Positions 5,844-14,186 of a stretch of DNA of 25,683 nucleotides are shown here, one piece after another. Each line of letters begins with the position of its first letter. The stretch's first letter is position 1. The position numbers and the translations under genes are program-made. The notes under the pieces were generated by a model that saw only the letters and a list, made by a program, of their open reading frames with translations, ran no database searches and was not told the origin of the DNA. The DNA is from a virus. The stretch lies in the IMG/VR virus record IMGVR_UViG_3300025104_000005, positions 1 to 25,683 of that record; one strand, written 5' to 3'.

Positions 5844-8800
5844 CTAGAACAAAGCCGCTTGCGGCTCATTTTGCTGTTTCTGTGGGCTTTCCTCGGGCTC
5901 GGGCTGCCCGTCGCGGTTGAGTTTTGCCAGTCGGTAGCGCAACGCAAGGCCGGTCTCGTCCAGGTTCTCGCTCGTACCCTGGAAAATGCTACCCATCATC
6001 TTCTTTTTTGCGATTCGCTCGTAGTTTTCGCGGTCAAAATCGGTATCGCTGAGTACGGTGTGCAGTTCGATGGCCTTTTTCTGGCCCAACCTGTCAATAC
6101 GGGCGCTGCGCTGTTCCCACGATTTTTGCGTCATGGGTACGTCGTACTGGATGAGGTGATGGCCTCGGTGTTGCAGGTTAGCCCCTACCTGCCCGGCGTC
6201 GCTCGAGACAATCACGTCCACTTCCCCGCGATTAAACCGGCTGCGAATCCGGGCCTTCTCCTGAGCGCTGTGCCCACCGTGCAGTACGGCCACTTTGTGC
6301 CCCTGCCGCTGGGCTTCTTCGGCAAGCATCTCCACGGCGGCGCGGTTGCGGGCGAATATCACTGTGCCCTGCCCACGACGGGCCTCGAGCAGTTTCATCA
6401 CGTGCTGCACCTTGCCGTTCTGCTCCGGCGGGTGCTCGTTGATGATGCGGTTCTGAGCCGCATGGTGGATGATGCCAAGGTTGGCCTGTATACGTCTGGC
6501 AACTTCCTCATGCGCCTCTGGCGGGACACCCGTGAACGATTCCGGCGACAGCATTTGCGCCGCCTCCACGTCCACCTTGCCCTGTCGCTGGGCTCGCTGT
6601 AGGCGGCGGTAGGCGTGCCCAAGGGCCTCGAGGGCTTCCTTCTGCGCGGGGTGCAGGGGTACGTACCCGTGTCCGCTGGGGCTGTCGCCCTGGGTTCCGT
6701 CAGCGCCCCAAACCACGCGCTTGACCGTGTTGGCGGGTACGGAATCCACGAAAAAGTGTGGGTCAGTGAAGCGCTTGACCGCCTCACGGCTGGCCTGGGC
6801 GTCCAGTCCGTAGCGGCGCATAAACTCGTCCTTATCGCCAAAACGCTGCGGGTCAATCTTCGCTAACCAGTCGGCGATCTCGCTCATATCGTTTTTAAGC
6901 GGACTCCCGGTGGCATAAGTGCCATATTTGGACAGGCTCATGGCGGTATCGAACACCCGTTGCATGATGCTGTCCGGTTTCCCGTCGCGGCCTAGAAAAT
7001 CGTGAGCCTCGTCGAATGCTAAAAAGTCCAGCGGGATGTTCTCAGCCTCGAGGGCCTTCTTCATCAGTTTTTGCCGTTCCTCAAGCGGGGCCTGGACAAA
7101 ACGCTGGGTGAACTGCTCCACGTCCTGCCCGTGGTGCTCGGCCATGATGCGCAACAGGTCATCCCGCAAGCTCTGGTGGGTGATGGCAACAAAATGGGTA
7201 TTGGGGTCTTTGAGCGCGGCCTTGCGCTCGGCAAATGTACCCTCCCGGGCGTGCCAGCGGTAGCGGCCTGGCTCGAGGGTCATCGCCATTTCCTCGCCCA
7301 TCTGGTCACGCACAACCGAGGGCACGCCCATTATCACCTTGCGAGCCTCCCCTCGGTTCAAAAGTTCCGTGCCCATCCCGATCATCACGCTGGATTTGCC
7401 GCTACCCGTGCCCAAAAATAGGCCGGTTTTTTTGGCGGCTAACAGGTGCTTGATGGCCCGCTGCTGCTTGACGTATTTTGTGCCCCTGCCCATCGTGCGA
7501 TCTGGGATGATGTTCACGGGGTTTTGCAAGGGTCGGATAGGCCCTGAGATGGCCTGCATCATGCTGGCTAGGCGGTTCTCCACCCCCTCGGGCAGGGCAT
7601 GGCGCTCGAGGTTCGGCAAAGGCGGGTCGGGCTCGAGCGCGGGGTCTCCGGTGGCTCCGGCAAACAGGGCAACCTGAGCACTCTGGGCGGCCTTGTCCGC
7701 TTCTTTTTTGGCGCGGTAAGCCTCGAGCAGACTCCCTGCACCCCCCATGTAGGCAAACTTCCCTCCCTGGCGTTCGCGCAACCTTCCGGCTTCAGCCTGT
7801 ACCTGCTTCTGAAACTCCGCAAATCCTTCAGGGTCTCGGATTTGCCACAACACATCCCCCCACGGGTTGGTCTTTTTGGTCGTGGTGAACGGCTTACCTG
7901 TGAGGTTGGCATGATAGCGGTTGAACCGCTCGGTGACGGCCCCTCGCATATGCTCGAGCACGGCGTTGTAGGCCCGGTGGGGGCCTTTGAGGGTATCCAC
8001 GAACTCGGCCCATTCCACCAGGTCGTCACCCATTGCTTCGGCGGCTATCTGCTTCCGGCGGCCATGCCAGGCCCGCCAATCGGGGGACAGGGCCAAACCT
8101 TCTACAATGTCCCCATGGGCGCTGGGTGGCCTTACGTTGGCCTTCCCGCTCTCGGTGAGGGTGATGCTGCCGTTCTCGTTTTCCACGTAATCGCCCTTGC
8201 CCAACCCCATTGACCGGATGGCCTCGGCTTTGAGGCGCTGATCGTCCTCAGCAAACGCACCGCCTCGAGCCCTGAACGTCAGGGTGATGGGCTTGTTGGG
8301 GTCAAAATCCTGTTCGTCCCAGAACATCGCGGCCTGGCTGCCGCTACCAAACTTCGGCGGCTCTGGATTGCGCTGGTCATGCTGCTCGAGGGCCTTCGCT
8401 ACCGCCTCTTTTCGCTGGGCAAGTTCTTCGGGCGATTTGCCCAATACTTCGGTGAGGTAGTAATGCCGGATGGCCCGCTGATCCTGCGGTGTAAGCTCTC
8501 CAAGCGGTTTATAGGCCACCTGGGTGCGGGGGTCTTGCATCAGGGCCAAATACAGGGCTTTGCGGGCATCAGGGGTGTCCTCGAGCTTCTGATCTAAATA
8601 ATGCACCTGGTCGGGCCGGTGGGTCTGCACCCACTGACGGGCTGCCTCCTGAATCCGGCGGGCTATCTCGGGGTGCCTGGCCTCCAGGTTGGTGTAGTCC
8701 ACGGGCCGGTCTACTTCGTACTTCTCCCCGTCCTTGTTGGTGCGGGTTTCCTTCCCGTCGTAGGTCGGTAGCAGGGTCTCGAGGTGTTCGTAATACTCGC

Positions 8801-10922
8801 CTTGTTTGTTTTCTGGAACCCAGTCCTGCACAAATGATAGGCTGCCCAGCAACCGCTTCAGTTCGGCGGGCGTCCACCCGTCGGCCAGCCGCGAATAGAC
8901 GGCTTCCTCGAGGGCCTCTTTTATTGGCTTGTTGGCGGCAATCCCTGGGGTCGCCATGCGCTGCGGGCGCGGGGGGTCGCTGTCAAAAGCGCTGGCGGGG
9001 TAGCGGGTGAACCCTGGCGGTAAATAGTCGTCCTCATCCAGCTCGCCATTTTTGATGGCGGCGGCGGTTTTGCGCAGTTCGGCCAATGCCTCGTCCTGCG
9101 GCTCCATCAGGGCATCGAGGCCGTCCGGCCCCACGTGCACAAGCAGTTGATCTCCGCTCTTTTCGTACTCATACTGGCCTTCTTTGAGTCCCAAAGCCCG
9201 CAAAATCGGCGCTACGTCCCGTACTCCACGCACCCCCATGTTCAGGGTCATTTTTTCTTGTGGCGCTTGCTGTAAAGCCATGTTCAGGGCGGCGCTGGCC
9301 TCCACCTGGCCCAATACCGTACCCAGGACGTCTCGAGCTTCCTCTATCGTTTCGCGGCGCATATCCAGCATTCGCTGTACGGCCATGCCGTCGGTGCTGT
9401 CGGTAATTGGCGGGATTTCAAAGGATCGAGCCGCGTCCAGCAGGGCCTGAGCTTTCTGCATGGCCTCGGGGATGCGGGCAAGGTGGGCCTCGTGCTCTTC
9501 CTCCAGGGCCTTTCGTAACGCATCTACGTCCTCTTTCGGTAAGCGCTTGTGCAGGGCTCGGGCCAGCATCTGCACGGCGGCATCGGTTCCAAAGTGGTCT
9601 AGGATTGAGCGGTCTAGCAGGTTGTCGCCCAAAACCGCCAATGACACGTTGGACAGGTGGCCGTAGGCTCCTGTGGCGTGGGCTCCGTGCATGGCGTCCC
9701 GTAGCTGCTTGTAGTCCAGCCCGTCAGCAGTGGCCTCCACCTGGCCCAAAAAATTACGCATCAGGTCTTCGCGCTGCATGGCTTCCATGCTCTGCTCGAT
9801 GTCCTGCCGGGCCTCGTCGGATAGGTGAATCTCGAGGGGGGCTCCGGTGGGTTCACGGGTCATGCGCCTGATGGTCTCGGGGGTGAGGGTCGGGTCTTTG
9901 CCAAAAGCAATTTTCCGCTGGGCCTTCCTGAGTTCTTTTAGCTGGCGGTTGGCCTCGATAAAGGCGCGAACGTGGGCGGCTTCTTCGGCTACCTTCTCGG
10001 GGGTAATCTCGATTTTGGGTTTGGGTAGGGCGGCCTCGGTGGTTATGGCGGCTAATGGCCGTAGCTGCTGGGCCTCAATCATGCGGGCGCGGGCGGCCAA
10101 CATCCTCGCGGCCTGCTCAGGTTCGGCTTCCTCGAGCCGTTTCTGGAAAAACTTATCGGCCTCGGTTTTGGCCTGGCGGGGCCCAAAACCCTGCTGGGCG
10201 GCCTCTTCTTTGAGGTTGCGCTGATACCCAGGCGATTTTTTTGGTGCGCTGGGTTCGGGTGGCTCGAGTTCCTGGTTCGATAGCACCTCGCGGCGCAGCT
10301 CGTCATTATCAATCAGGGTTTTGATGAGTTCGCGCTCGAGCTTTTTGACTGCACTCTCCACCTTCCTGACCTGACTGGCGGCGGCCAAACCAGCGGCTAG
10401 GTTGACAGCGGGCTCTGCGTCGGCGGCGTCCTCTTCGTTGGCTGTAATCGGGGTGATGCTGCGTTTAGCCACTTCCTTGAGCGTTTCTTTCAGGTCGGGC
10501 TCGAGCAGGGCCTCAAAAGCGGGGTTCTGGGTAAGGCGGGCGGCGGCTTCCAAAACCCGCTGCCGGGCCTTGTGCACGGCGGGCTCGAGCTTCGCCATTT
10601 CCTCAACCCGTCGAGCGCGTTCCTCGGGAGTTGCCTGCGCCTTTTGTTTGGCCCGCCGCTTCCAGTCCTCAGCGGTTCCGAGTTTGCGAAGCCGCAAGCC
10701 GGTCAACGCTTTGGGGCCGCCAATAACATGAGCGCTCCCATCGGGGTTTTCGCGGATTTTGACGTGAATGTAGGCTTCGTGGTCGGGGCCGTGGGGCTTG
10801 AGGGTGATCCAGCGCTCCCCTGGCTGTAGGGGTTCGTTGGCTTTTCTCAGGGCGGGCTCGGCCCAAAAAACAAGAGCAAAGCCGTTTTCGTCATAGGCTA
10901 GACAGTAATCCGGCAGGTACAT
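5844..10922 (-). CDS. Giant polyvalent-type protein with C-terminal SNF2-like helicase
   Basis: A 1692-residue protein. The helicase core occupies about residues 1150-1660: Walker A GTGSGKSS near 1171, DEAH box (AFDEAHDF) near 1303, motif III-like TGSPLKN, motif V-like SSDAGQVGANLQ and motif VI QRSARIDRLGQ near 1604. The order and sequence fit an SNF2-type superfamily 2 DNA translocase. The 1100 residues before it are charged, helical and mostly unrecognised; residues 1-90 (WITLKPHG, HVIGGPKAL) recall the opening domain of large phage and mobile-element polyvalent proteins. Such proteins can be injected with the DNA or protect it (the P1 DarB helicase-methylase is a precedent), but no methylase motif is seen here. 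The -10 TAGCAT lies six bases before the ATG, so the message may be leaderless, and a dyad covers that site. The helicase call is firm; the role is inference. Confidence 0.88.
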   Translation of the reverse strand: MYLPDYCLAYDENGFALVFWAEPALRKANEPLQPGERWITLKPHGPDHEAYIHVKIRENPDGSAHVIGGPKALTGLRLRKLGTAEDWKRRAKQKAQATPEERARRVEEMAKLEPAVHKARQRVLEAAARLTQNPAFEALLEPDLKETLKEVAKRSITPITANEEDAADAEPAVNLAAGLAAASQVRKVESAVKKLERELIKTLIDNDELRREVLSNQELEPPEPSAPKKSPGYQRNLKEEAAQQGFGPRQAKTEADKFFQKRLEEAEPEQAARMLAARARMIEAQQLRPLAAITTEAALPKPKIEITPEKVAEEAAHVRAFIEANRQLKELRKAQRKIAFGKDPTLTPETIRRMTREPTGAPLEIHLSDEARQDIEQSMEAMQREDLMRNFLGQVEATADGLDYKQLRDAMHGAHATGAYGHLSNVSLAVLGDNLLDRSILDHFGTDAAVQMLARALHKRLPKEDVDALRKALEEEHEAHLARIPEAMQKAQALLDAARSFEIPPITDSTDGMAVQRMLDMRRETIEEARDVLGTVLGQVEASAALNMALQQAPQEKMTLNMGVRGVRDVAPILRALGLKEGQYEYEKSGDQLLVHVGPDGLDALMEPQDEALAELRKTAAAIKNGELDEDDYLPPGFTRYPASAFDSDPPRPQRMATPGIAANKPIKEALEEAVYSRLADGWTPAELKRLLGSLSFVQDWVPENKQGEYYEHLETLLPTYDGKETRTNKDGEKYEVDRPVDYTNLEARHPEIARRIQEAARQWVQTHRPDQVHYLDQKLEDTPDARKALYLALMQDPRTQVAYKPLGELTPQDQRAIRHYYLTEVLGKSPEELAQRKEAVAKALEQHDQRNPEPPKFGSGSQAAMFWDEQDFDPNKPITLTFRARGGAFAEDDQRLKAEAIRSMGLGKGDYVENENGSITLTESGKANVRPPSAHGDIVEGLALSPDWRAWHGRRKQIAAEAMGDDLVEWAEFVDTLKGPHRAYNAVLEHMRGAVTERFNRYHANLTGKPFTTTKKTNPWGDVLWQIRDPEGFAEFQKQVQAEAGRLRERQGGKFAYMGGAGSLLEAYRAKKEADKAAQSAQVALFAGATGDPALEPDPPLPNLERHALPEGVENRLASMMQAISGPIRPLQNPVNIIPDRTMGRGTKYVKQQRAIKHLLAAKKTGLFLGTGSGKSSVMIGMGTELLNRGEARKVIMGVPSVVRDQMGEEMAMTLEPGRYRWHAREGTFAERKAALKDPNTHFVAITHQSLRDDLLRIMAEHHGQDVEQFTQRFVQAPLEERQKLMKKALEAENIPLDFLAFDEAHDFLGRDGKPDSIMQRVFDTAMSLSKYGTYATGSPLKNDMSEIADWLAKIDPQRFGDKDEFMRRYGLDAQASREAVKRFTDPHFFVDSVPANTVKRVVWGADGTQGDSPSGHGYVPLHPAQKEALEALGHAYRRLQRAQRQGKVDVEAAQMLSPESFTGVPPEAHEEVARRIQANLGIIHHAAQNRIINEHPPEQNGKVQHVMKLLEARRGQGTVIFARNRAAVEMLAEEAQRQGHKVAVLHGGHSAQEKARIRSRFNRGEVDVIVSSDAGQVGANLQHRGHHLIQYDVPMTQKSWEQRSARIDRLGQKKAIELHTVLSDTDFDRENYERIAKKKMMGSIFQGTSENLDETGLALRYRLAKLNRDGQPEPEESPQKQQNEPQAALF

Positions 10923-10935
10923 AGCACCATGCTAT
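10921..10935. promoter_or_regulatory. Dyad over the start and -10 of the helicase gene
   Basis: The perfect inverted repeat ATAGCA-N3-TGCTAT covers the helicase start codon (minus strand ATG 10922-10920) and a TAGCAT box six bases before it. The core TAGCA/TGCTA is the same as in the cassette operators, but the half-sites are 8 bp rather than 10 bp apart. It is a likely repressor site, though the spacing difference lowers confidence. The intergenic region 10923-11078 also holds a 6-bp-stem hairpin (10960-10975) and a G-rich tract (11006-11027). Confidence 0.5.
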
Positions 10936-11065
10936 CACCGCCTGTTGCGCACCATCTCGGCCCACTGAGGTGGGCATGGGCGGCCACCGGTGGGGCATGG
11001 ATAGCGGGGGGTGGAGGCGGCGGGGGGCTTCCTACTGCTTTACGTAATTTGCTCATGCACAGTGA

Positions 11066-11091
11066 TAGAATGGGCTACATGAAAAGTAGCA
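11066..11091 (+). promoter_or_regulatory. Leaderless promoter and half-sites of the repressor gene
   Basis: TAGAAT (11066-11071) ends seven bases before ATG 11079, a leaderless arrangement with no clear -35 or Shine-Dalgarno. GCTAC (11074-11078) and GTAGC (11086-11090) flank the start codon as an inverted pair. They have the cassette half-site sequence in the opposite relative order, which suggests autoregulation. Confidence 0.45.
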
Positions 11092-11318
11092 ACATTGAAA
11101 AACTGCTAAGGGATCAGGTGCGTGAAGCTCTGTTCAAACAGCGCCTTACACAGGCGCAGCTTGCCGAAAAAACGGGTATACACCGCGTGCATATAAATAA
11201 GATGTTGAATGGGCAGTCGGGGAAATTCCCAAATGCCTGGGAAAGGGTACTCGAGGCCCTGGGCCTTGAGGTTCAGGTAAAACCCAAAAAGCGATCAAAC
11301 AAGGTCAACGTCGAGTAG
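11079..11318 (+). CDS. XRE-type HTH regulator, probable phage repressor
   Basis: A 79-residue protein made almost only of a DNA-binding domain. The helix-turn-helix lies at about residues 23-47 (LTQAQLAEKTGIHRVHINKM), followed by LNGQ and a last helix ending EALGLEV, the Cro/CI/XRE pattern. The basic tail KPKKRSNK may add DNA contacts. Such small proteins bind dyads as dimers. ATG 11079 is chosen because the -10 box sits at leaderless spacing; in-frame ATGs at 11055 and 11070 would add 8 or 3 residues. It is transcribed divergently from the helicase gene and its 3' end overlaps the convergent 74-residue gene by 24 bp. It is the only small XRE-type regulator in the window, so the best candidate for the repeated TAGCA/TGCTA operators; that link is inference. 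Confidence 0.85.
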   Translation: MKSSNIEKLLRDQVREALFKQRLTQAQLAEKTGIHRVHINKMLNGQSGKFPNAWERVLEALGLEVQVKPKKRSNKVNVE

Positions 11319-11519
11319 GTTTGCAAGCTCGAGCCAACACTCCAGGACGGCCTTGCCCTTTGCGGTGAGGCCGTCGCTGTCTACCAGGCCCTCGGCCTCC
11401 CATCGCTGCCATAGTTTTGTGCGGGGGTATGGAGCCTTGATCTGGGCGGCTAGATACTCGTCAAGCCGAATCGGTAAAAGCAGGTGCTCGAGCCGCTTGT
11501 GCAGCGTGTCAGTCCTCAT
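11295..11519 (-). CDS. Hypothetical 74-residue protein, possible winged-helix fragment
   Basis: The last gene of the minus-strand tail operon, starting at ATG 11519 inside the end of the preceding gene (11-bp overlap), which implies coupled translation. The sequence WQRWEAEGLVDSDGLTAKGK resembles the recognition-helix-to-wing part of small winged-helix proteins, but the protein is too short and degenerate for a firm call. Its 3' end overlaps the convergent XRE repressor gene by 24 bp, and no terminator separates them. It may modulate the 312-residue DNA-binding protein encoded just before it. Confidence 0.6.
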   Translation of the reverse strand: MRTDTLHKRLEHLLLPIRLDEYLAAQIKAPYPRTKLWQRWEAEGLVDSDGLTAKGKAVLECWLELANLLDVDLV

Positions 11520-12447
11520 CCTGTAACCCCCACGGCTTGCCAGATAGCTTTTCCACGAGGTAAATAGGCACTGCCTGCGGCTGATTCCTGAACCCTATCC
11601 GGCGCAAAATGGCCTTCATGCCCTGTGCGCTCACGCGGCAATGACGGGCGGCCTGGTAAAGGGGCAGGGTTCTGGCGGCGGTTCCCTGCTGATGGTAAAG
11701 CCGATAGGCCCATGATGCGGGACTCCAGCGGCCATAATGCCGCTCCACGTGGGTGGGGTGTTGAATCTCGAGCAGGGCTCGCAAGTTGCTGTACTCCCGT
11801 ACCAGGTAGGCTTCGCGCAGCGTACCATCGTAAAAAATTACGAATGCGCGTTTGTCTGGGCGCATCTTGAAGGACAGGTCGAAACTTTTGAGGTAGTAGT
11901 AGAGTTTCCCTTTAGGTAGCAGGGCTTCGCGCTCTACCTGTTCAATCCGGCGTGCACCCCGTCTGAGTACGGCATTGATCAGGTGGGCTCGAGACTCCGG
12001 CTTGCTCCACCATTCGTTAGCGCGTTTGTTGTTGGAACGGTCTCGAGTCCGCAAATAGGCGATGGACTCATCATAAGTAGGGTTGGCCCTGGTCAGGAAG
12101 TCCAGCAGGGCGGGGTGATCCTGGGCATTGCGCCATTCCCCGTAGGTGTTGCCATCGTAGGGCGCGGGCGGCTTGGGCGCGGGCTTGCGACACTGTTCGA
12201 GGCGGGCGCTGCTTACCCATGCCGTCGGTGGGTTTATTCTCCAGGGGTTGCGGCTTATAAAACCGGCCCGCTCGAGGGTTCCAAGGTGGCGCCGCACGCT
12301 GCGACTGCTGAGGTTGCAGGGCAGCCGCCTGGGTAGCGTAAACCTGCCGTCTGAGGCGGCAAGGGTGAGTAGGGTCAGGTACAGGGTAAATTCCCCTGGT
12401 GTGAGTCCGTAGCGGTTGAGGGTGCGCCCGTCTATCCGCACGGCCAT
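11509..12447 (-). CDS. Probable DNA-binding protein with N-terminal winged helix
   Basis: A 312-residue basic protein. Residues 15-68 (LTPGEFTLYLTLLTLAASDG, then SSRSVRRHLGTLERAGFI) form a clear winged helix of the kind in replication initiators and MarR-like regulators. Residues 263-287 (LYQAARHCRVSAQGMKAILR) look like a second helix-turn-helix. The middle is unassigned. It lies at the end of the tail-fibre genes, seven bases after the stop of a fibre gene, so it is made with late proteins. Possible roles are a late regulator, a replication initiator or a DNA-condensing factor; I cannot choose between them. TATACT directly before the ATG is too close to serve as a -10 for this start. Confidence 0.65.
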   Translation of the reverse strand: MAVRIDGRTLNRYGLTPGEFTLYLTLLTLAASDGRFTLPRRLPCNLSSRSVRRHLGTLERAGFISRNPWRINPPTAWVSSARLEQCRKPAPKPPAPYDGNTYGEWRNAQDHPALLDFLTRANPTYDESIAYLRTRDRSNNKRANEWWSKPESRAHLINAVLRRGARRIEQVEREALLPKGKLYYYLKSFDLSFKMRPDKRAFVIFYDGTLREAYLVREYSNLRALLEIQHPTHVERHYGRWSPASWAYRLYHQQGTAARTLPLYQAARHCRVSAQGMKAILRRIGFRNQPQAVPIYLVEKLSGKPWGLQDED

Positions 12448-12453
12448 AGTATA

Positions 12454-13317
12454 TCAACCCTGGCGCAAATCTAAAGCGAAATTGGCTTTTACGCTGCACC
12501 AAACGTAGCCGTTGCCCCCCGTGAGTCCGGTTTTGACCCAAATGCTATGATTGGGGTTCAGCGGCGCGATACCGTGCAATACCGTGGCGGTATAGTTATC
12601 GGTGTTGGGGTTCTGGTAAATCAAAGTGCCACTGCTGGGTTGGGCAAAACCGTTGGGAGTGGCATCCGCTGGCACATTCCAAAAAACTTCTATGACCGCT
12701 CCAGCGGCCCCACTCGCGGCAGGCGCTATGAAAACCCCTGTGGGGTAGGCGCGTAAAACAGTCAGATCAACAATAGAGGTGGGTAAAGGCAGGGCGCTGT
12801 AGGTGTTTTCTACGCCTACCAGATAGTCCTTGCGCGATAAACCCCACAGAAACGGCGTGATGTTGCGCCACAGCGCTGTGGTGGTGGATAAGTTACCCAC
12901 CTTGATCAGCAACATCTGCCGGGTGGTGAAAAGCTGGGTTTTGAGCCATAGCGTGCCGGGCCCTGCGGATATGGGCGGGGTCTCGGTGGGGCCATACAGG
13001 GTAGAACCCCCCTCGAGGGCTGTGATACGGTCGGCTATGTTGAGCCCGTCGTACCCATCCAACCGGCCCTCAATCGCGGTGGCGCGGTTCTCGATAGCGG
13101 CCATGCGGCTTGCTAGGGTACTCAGTGCACTTTCCGCCTGCCCCATGCGGCTAACCAGATTGGCGGCCTCGAGTACCCCCATCCGCTGATTGATCAGGCC
13201 GGTATTGTTCAGGATGTCCAGATATTGCGGGTTGAAATTGGCCGGTACGCTGCTATCGGATGGTACAAGCTCATAAATGCTATTTTTGAAGGTTGCGTTG
13301 GGGTCAAAGTTCAGCAT
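12454..13317 (-). CDS. Tail-fibre-type protein, paralogue B
   Basis: A 287-residue protein in a tandem pair with the upstream neighbour (13321-14181). Both open with N-F/Y-N/D-P-x-A-T-F-K and share NPQ...LNNTGL (about residues 30-43), a heptad-rich coiled coil at about 45-105, an ETPP...PGT(L/I)WLK block near 110-125, LTVLRA near 185, a beta-rich C-terminal half and the same final tripeptide, RQG. The build, a coiled-coil stalk plus a C-terminal beta domain, fits trimeric tail-fibre or collar proteins that bind the host surface. A GGGGT site precedes ATG 13317. The paralogues are clearly diverged, so the duplication is not recent. The function is inferred from architecture and position after the baseplate genes. 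Confidence 0.7.
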   Translation of the reverse strand: MLNFDPNATFKNSIYELVPSDSSVPANFNPQYLDILNNTGLINQRMGVLEAANLVSRMGQAESALSTLASRMAAIENRATAIEGRLDGYDGLNIADRITALEGGSTLYGPTETPPISAGPGTLWLKTQLFTTRQMLLIKVGNLSTTTALWRNITPFLWGLSRKDYLVGVENTYSALPLPTSIVDLTVLRAYPTGVFIAPAASGAAGAVIEVFWNVPADATPNGFAQPSSGTLIYQNPNTDNYTATVLHGIAPLNPNHSIWVKTGLTGGNGYVWCSVKANFALDLRQG

Positions 13318-13320
13318 GGG

Positions 13321-14181
13321 TTACCCCTGGCGAAGCTCGAGGGTCAAGGGTGTGTAAACATTGCACCAGGCATCGCCCTGGCCCAAAAAGCCCGTGAACC
13401 CCAGCTTGATCCATAAACGCTCACCCGGCAACAATTCGGCGGCGTTGTGGAAGGTCACAGCCGAAAGCGCGTCACCTCCTGCCGCGAATGAATAGATCGT
13501 AGTCCCAGCCGTGGGCTCGGCGTTGGCTCCCACCGTGGCCGTTGGGGGTACTTTCCAGAAAACACCTATGTAAACCACGGATGCACCGCTCGAGCCGGGC
13601 ACAATCTCAATCCCGTTCGGGATGGCTCGCAAAACGGTAAGTCCCGCAATACTGGAGGGCAAGGGCACGTCCCTGTACTGGCTTTCGCCATCTCCTAACA
13701 AATCTTTGAATGCAAGCCCAAACCCATAGGGGGTGATGCTGCGCCAGCGGGCTGCCGAACCGCTGATATTGTCCACCTTTACCAGTAGGTAGGCGTCTTT
13801 CAGCCAGATTGTGCCAGGGGGTGCGGTATAGGGCGGGGTTTCGCTCGAGCTATAGAAACGCTTGTAGGTCTCGAGGTTTGCAAGGCGCGTCGCTATGTTG
13901 AGCGCGTCGTAGGTATTGAGGCGGCCCTCGGCGGATGTAAGCCGGTTCTCGGCGCTGGTAGCCCGGCCCTGCAAGGTCGTGATGTTGCCCTCGGCAGTGG
14001 TCATGCGGGCGGGCAGGTTGGCCCCCTCGAGGCTTCCCAGCCGGTCGTTCAACAAACCCGTATTGTTCAGCAAATCCTGAAACTGGGGGTTGAAGTTCTC
14101 GGGCACGAGCTGGTCTGTGCCCTCGAGTTCCCGAATACTCGTTTTGAACGTTGCGGATGGGTTATAGTTCAAAGGCATCAT
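13321..14181 (-). CDS. Tail-fibre-type protein, paralogue A
   Basis: A 286-residue protein, the first of the tandem pair. After MPLNYNPSATFK come NPQFQDLLNNTGLLNDRLGS and a run of coiled-coil heptads (NITTLQGRATSAENRLTSAE), with the beta-rich half from about residue 110. Two consecutive ATG codons are available; the second, at 14178, has better spacing to GAGG, so the product may be 285 residues. The gene begins five bases after the stop of the 70-residue gene. Its role is probably receptor binding or fibre assembly. Having two similar but different tips would let one virion recognise more than one surface structure; that is inference. Confidence 0.7.
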   Translation of the reverse strand: MMPLNYNPSATFKTSIRELEGTDQLVPENFNPQFQDLLNNTGLLNDRLGSLEGANLPARMTTAEGNITTLQGRATSAENRLTSAEGRLNTYDALNIATRLANLETYKRFYSSSETPPYTAPPGTIWLKDAYLLVKVDNISGSAARWRSITPYGFGLAFKDLLGDGESQYRDVPLPSSIAGLTVLRAIPNGIEIVPGSSGASVVYIGVFWKVPPTATVGANAEPTAGTTIYSFAAGGDALSAVTFHNAAELLPGERLWIKLGFTGFLGQGDAWCNVYTPLTLELRQG

Positions 14182-14186
14182 TCACC

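Noticed and set aside
5859-6602. A 247-codon open frame on the plus strand opposite the helicase domain
   Set aside because: The minus-strand frame carries conserved helicase motifs here; the plus frame has no family features.
10929-11078. N-terminal extension of the XRE gene by up to 50 residues
   Set aside because: The extension is a Gly/Pro-rich low-complexity sequence crossing the divergent control region; the -10 box at leaderless distance supports ATG 11079.
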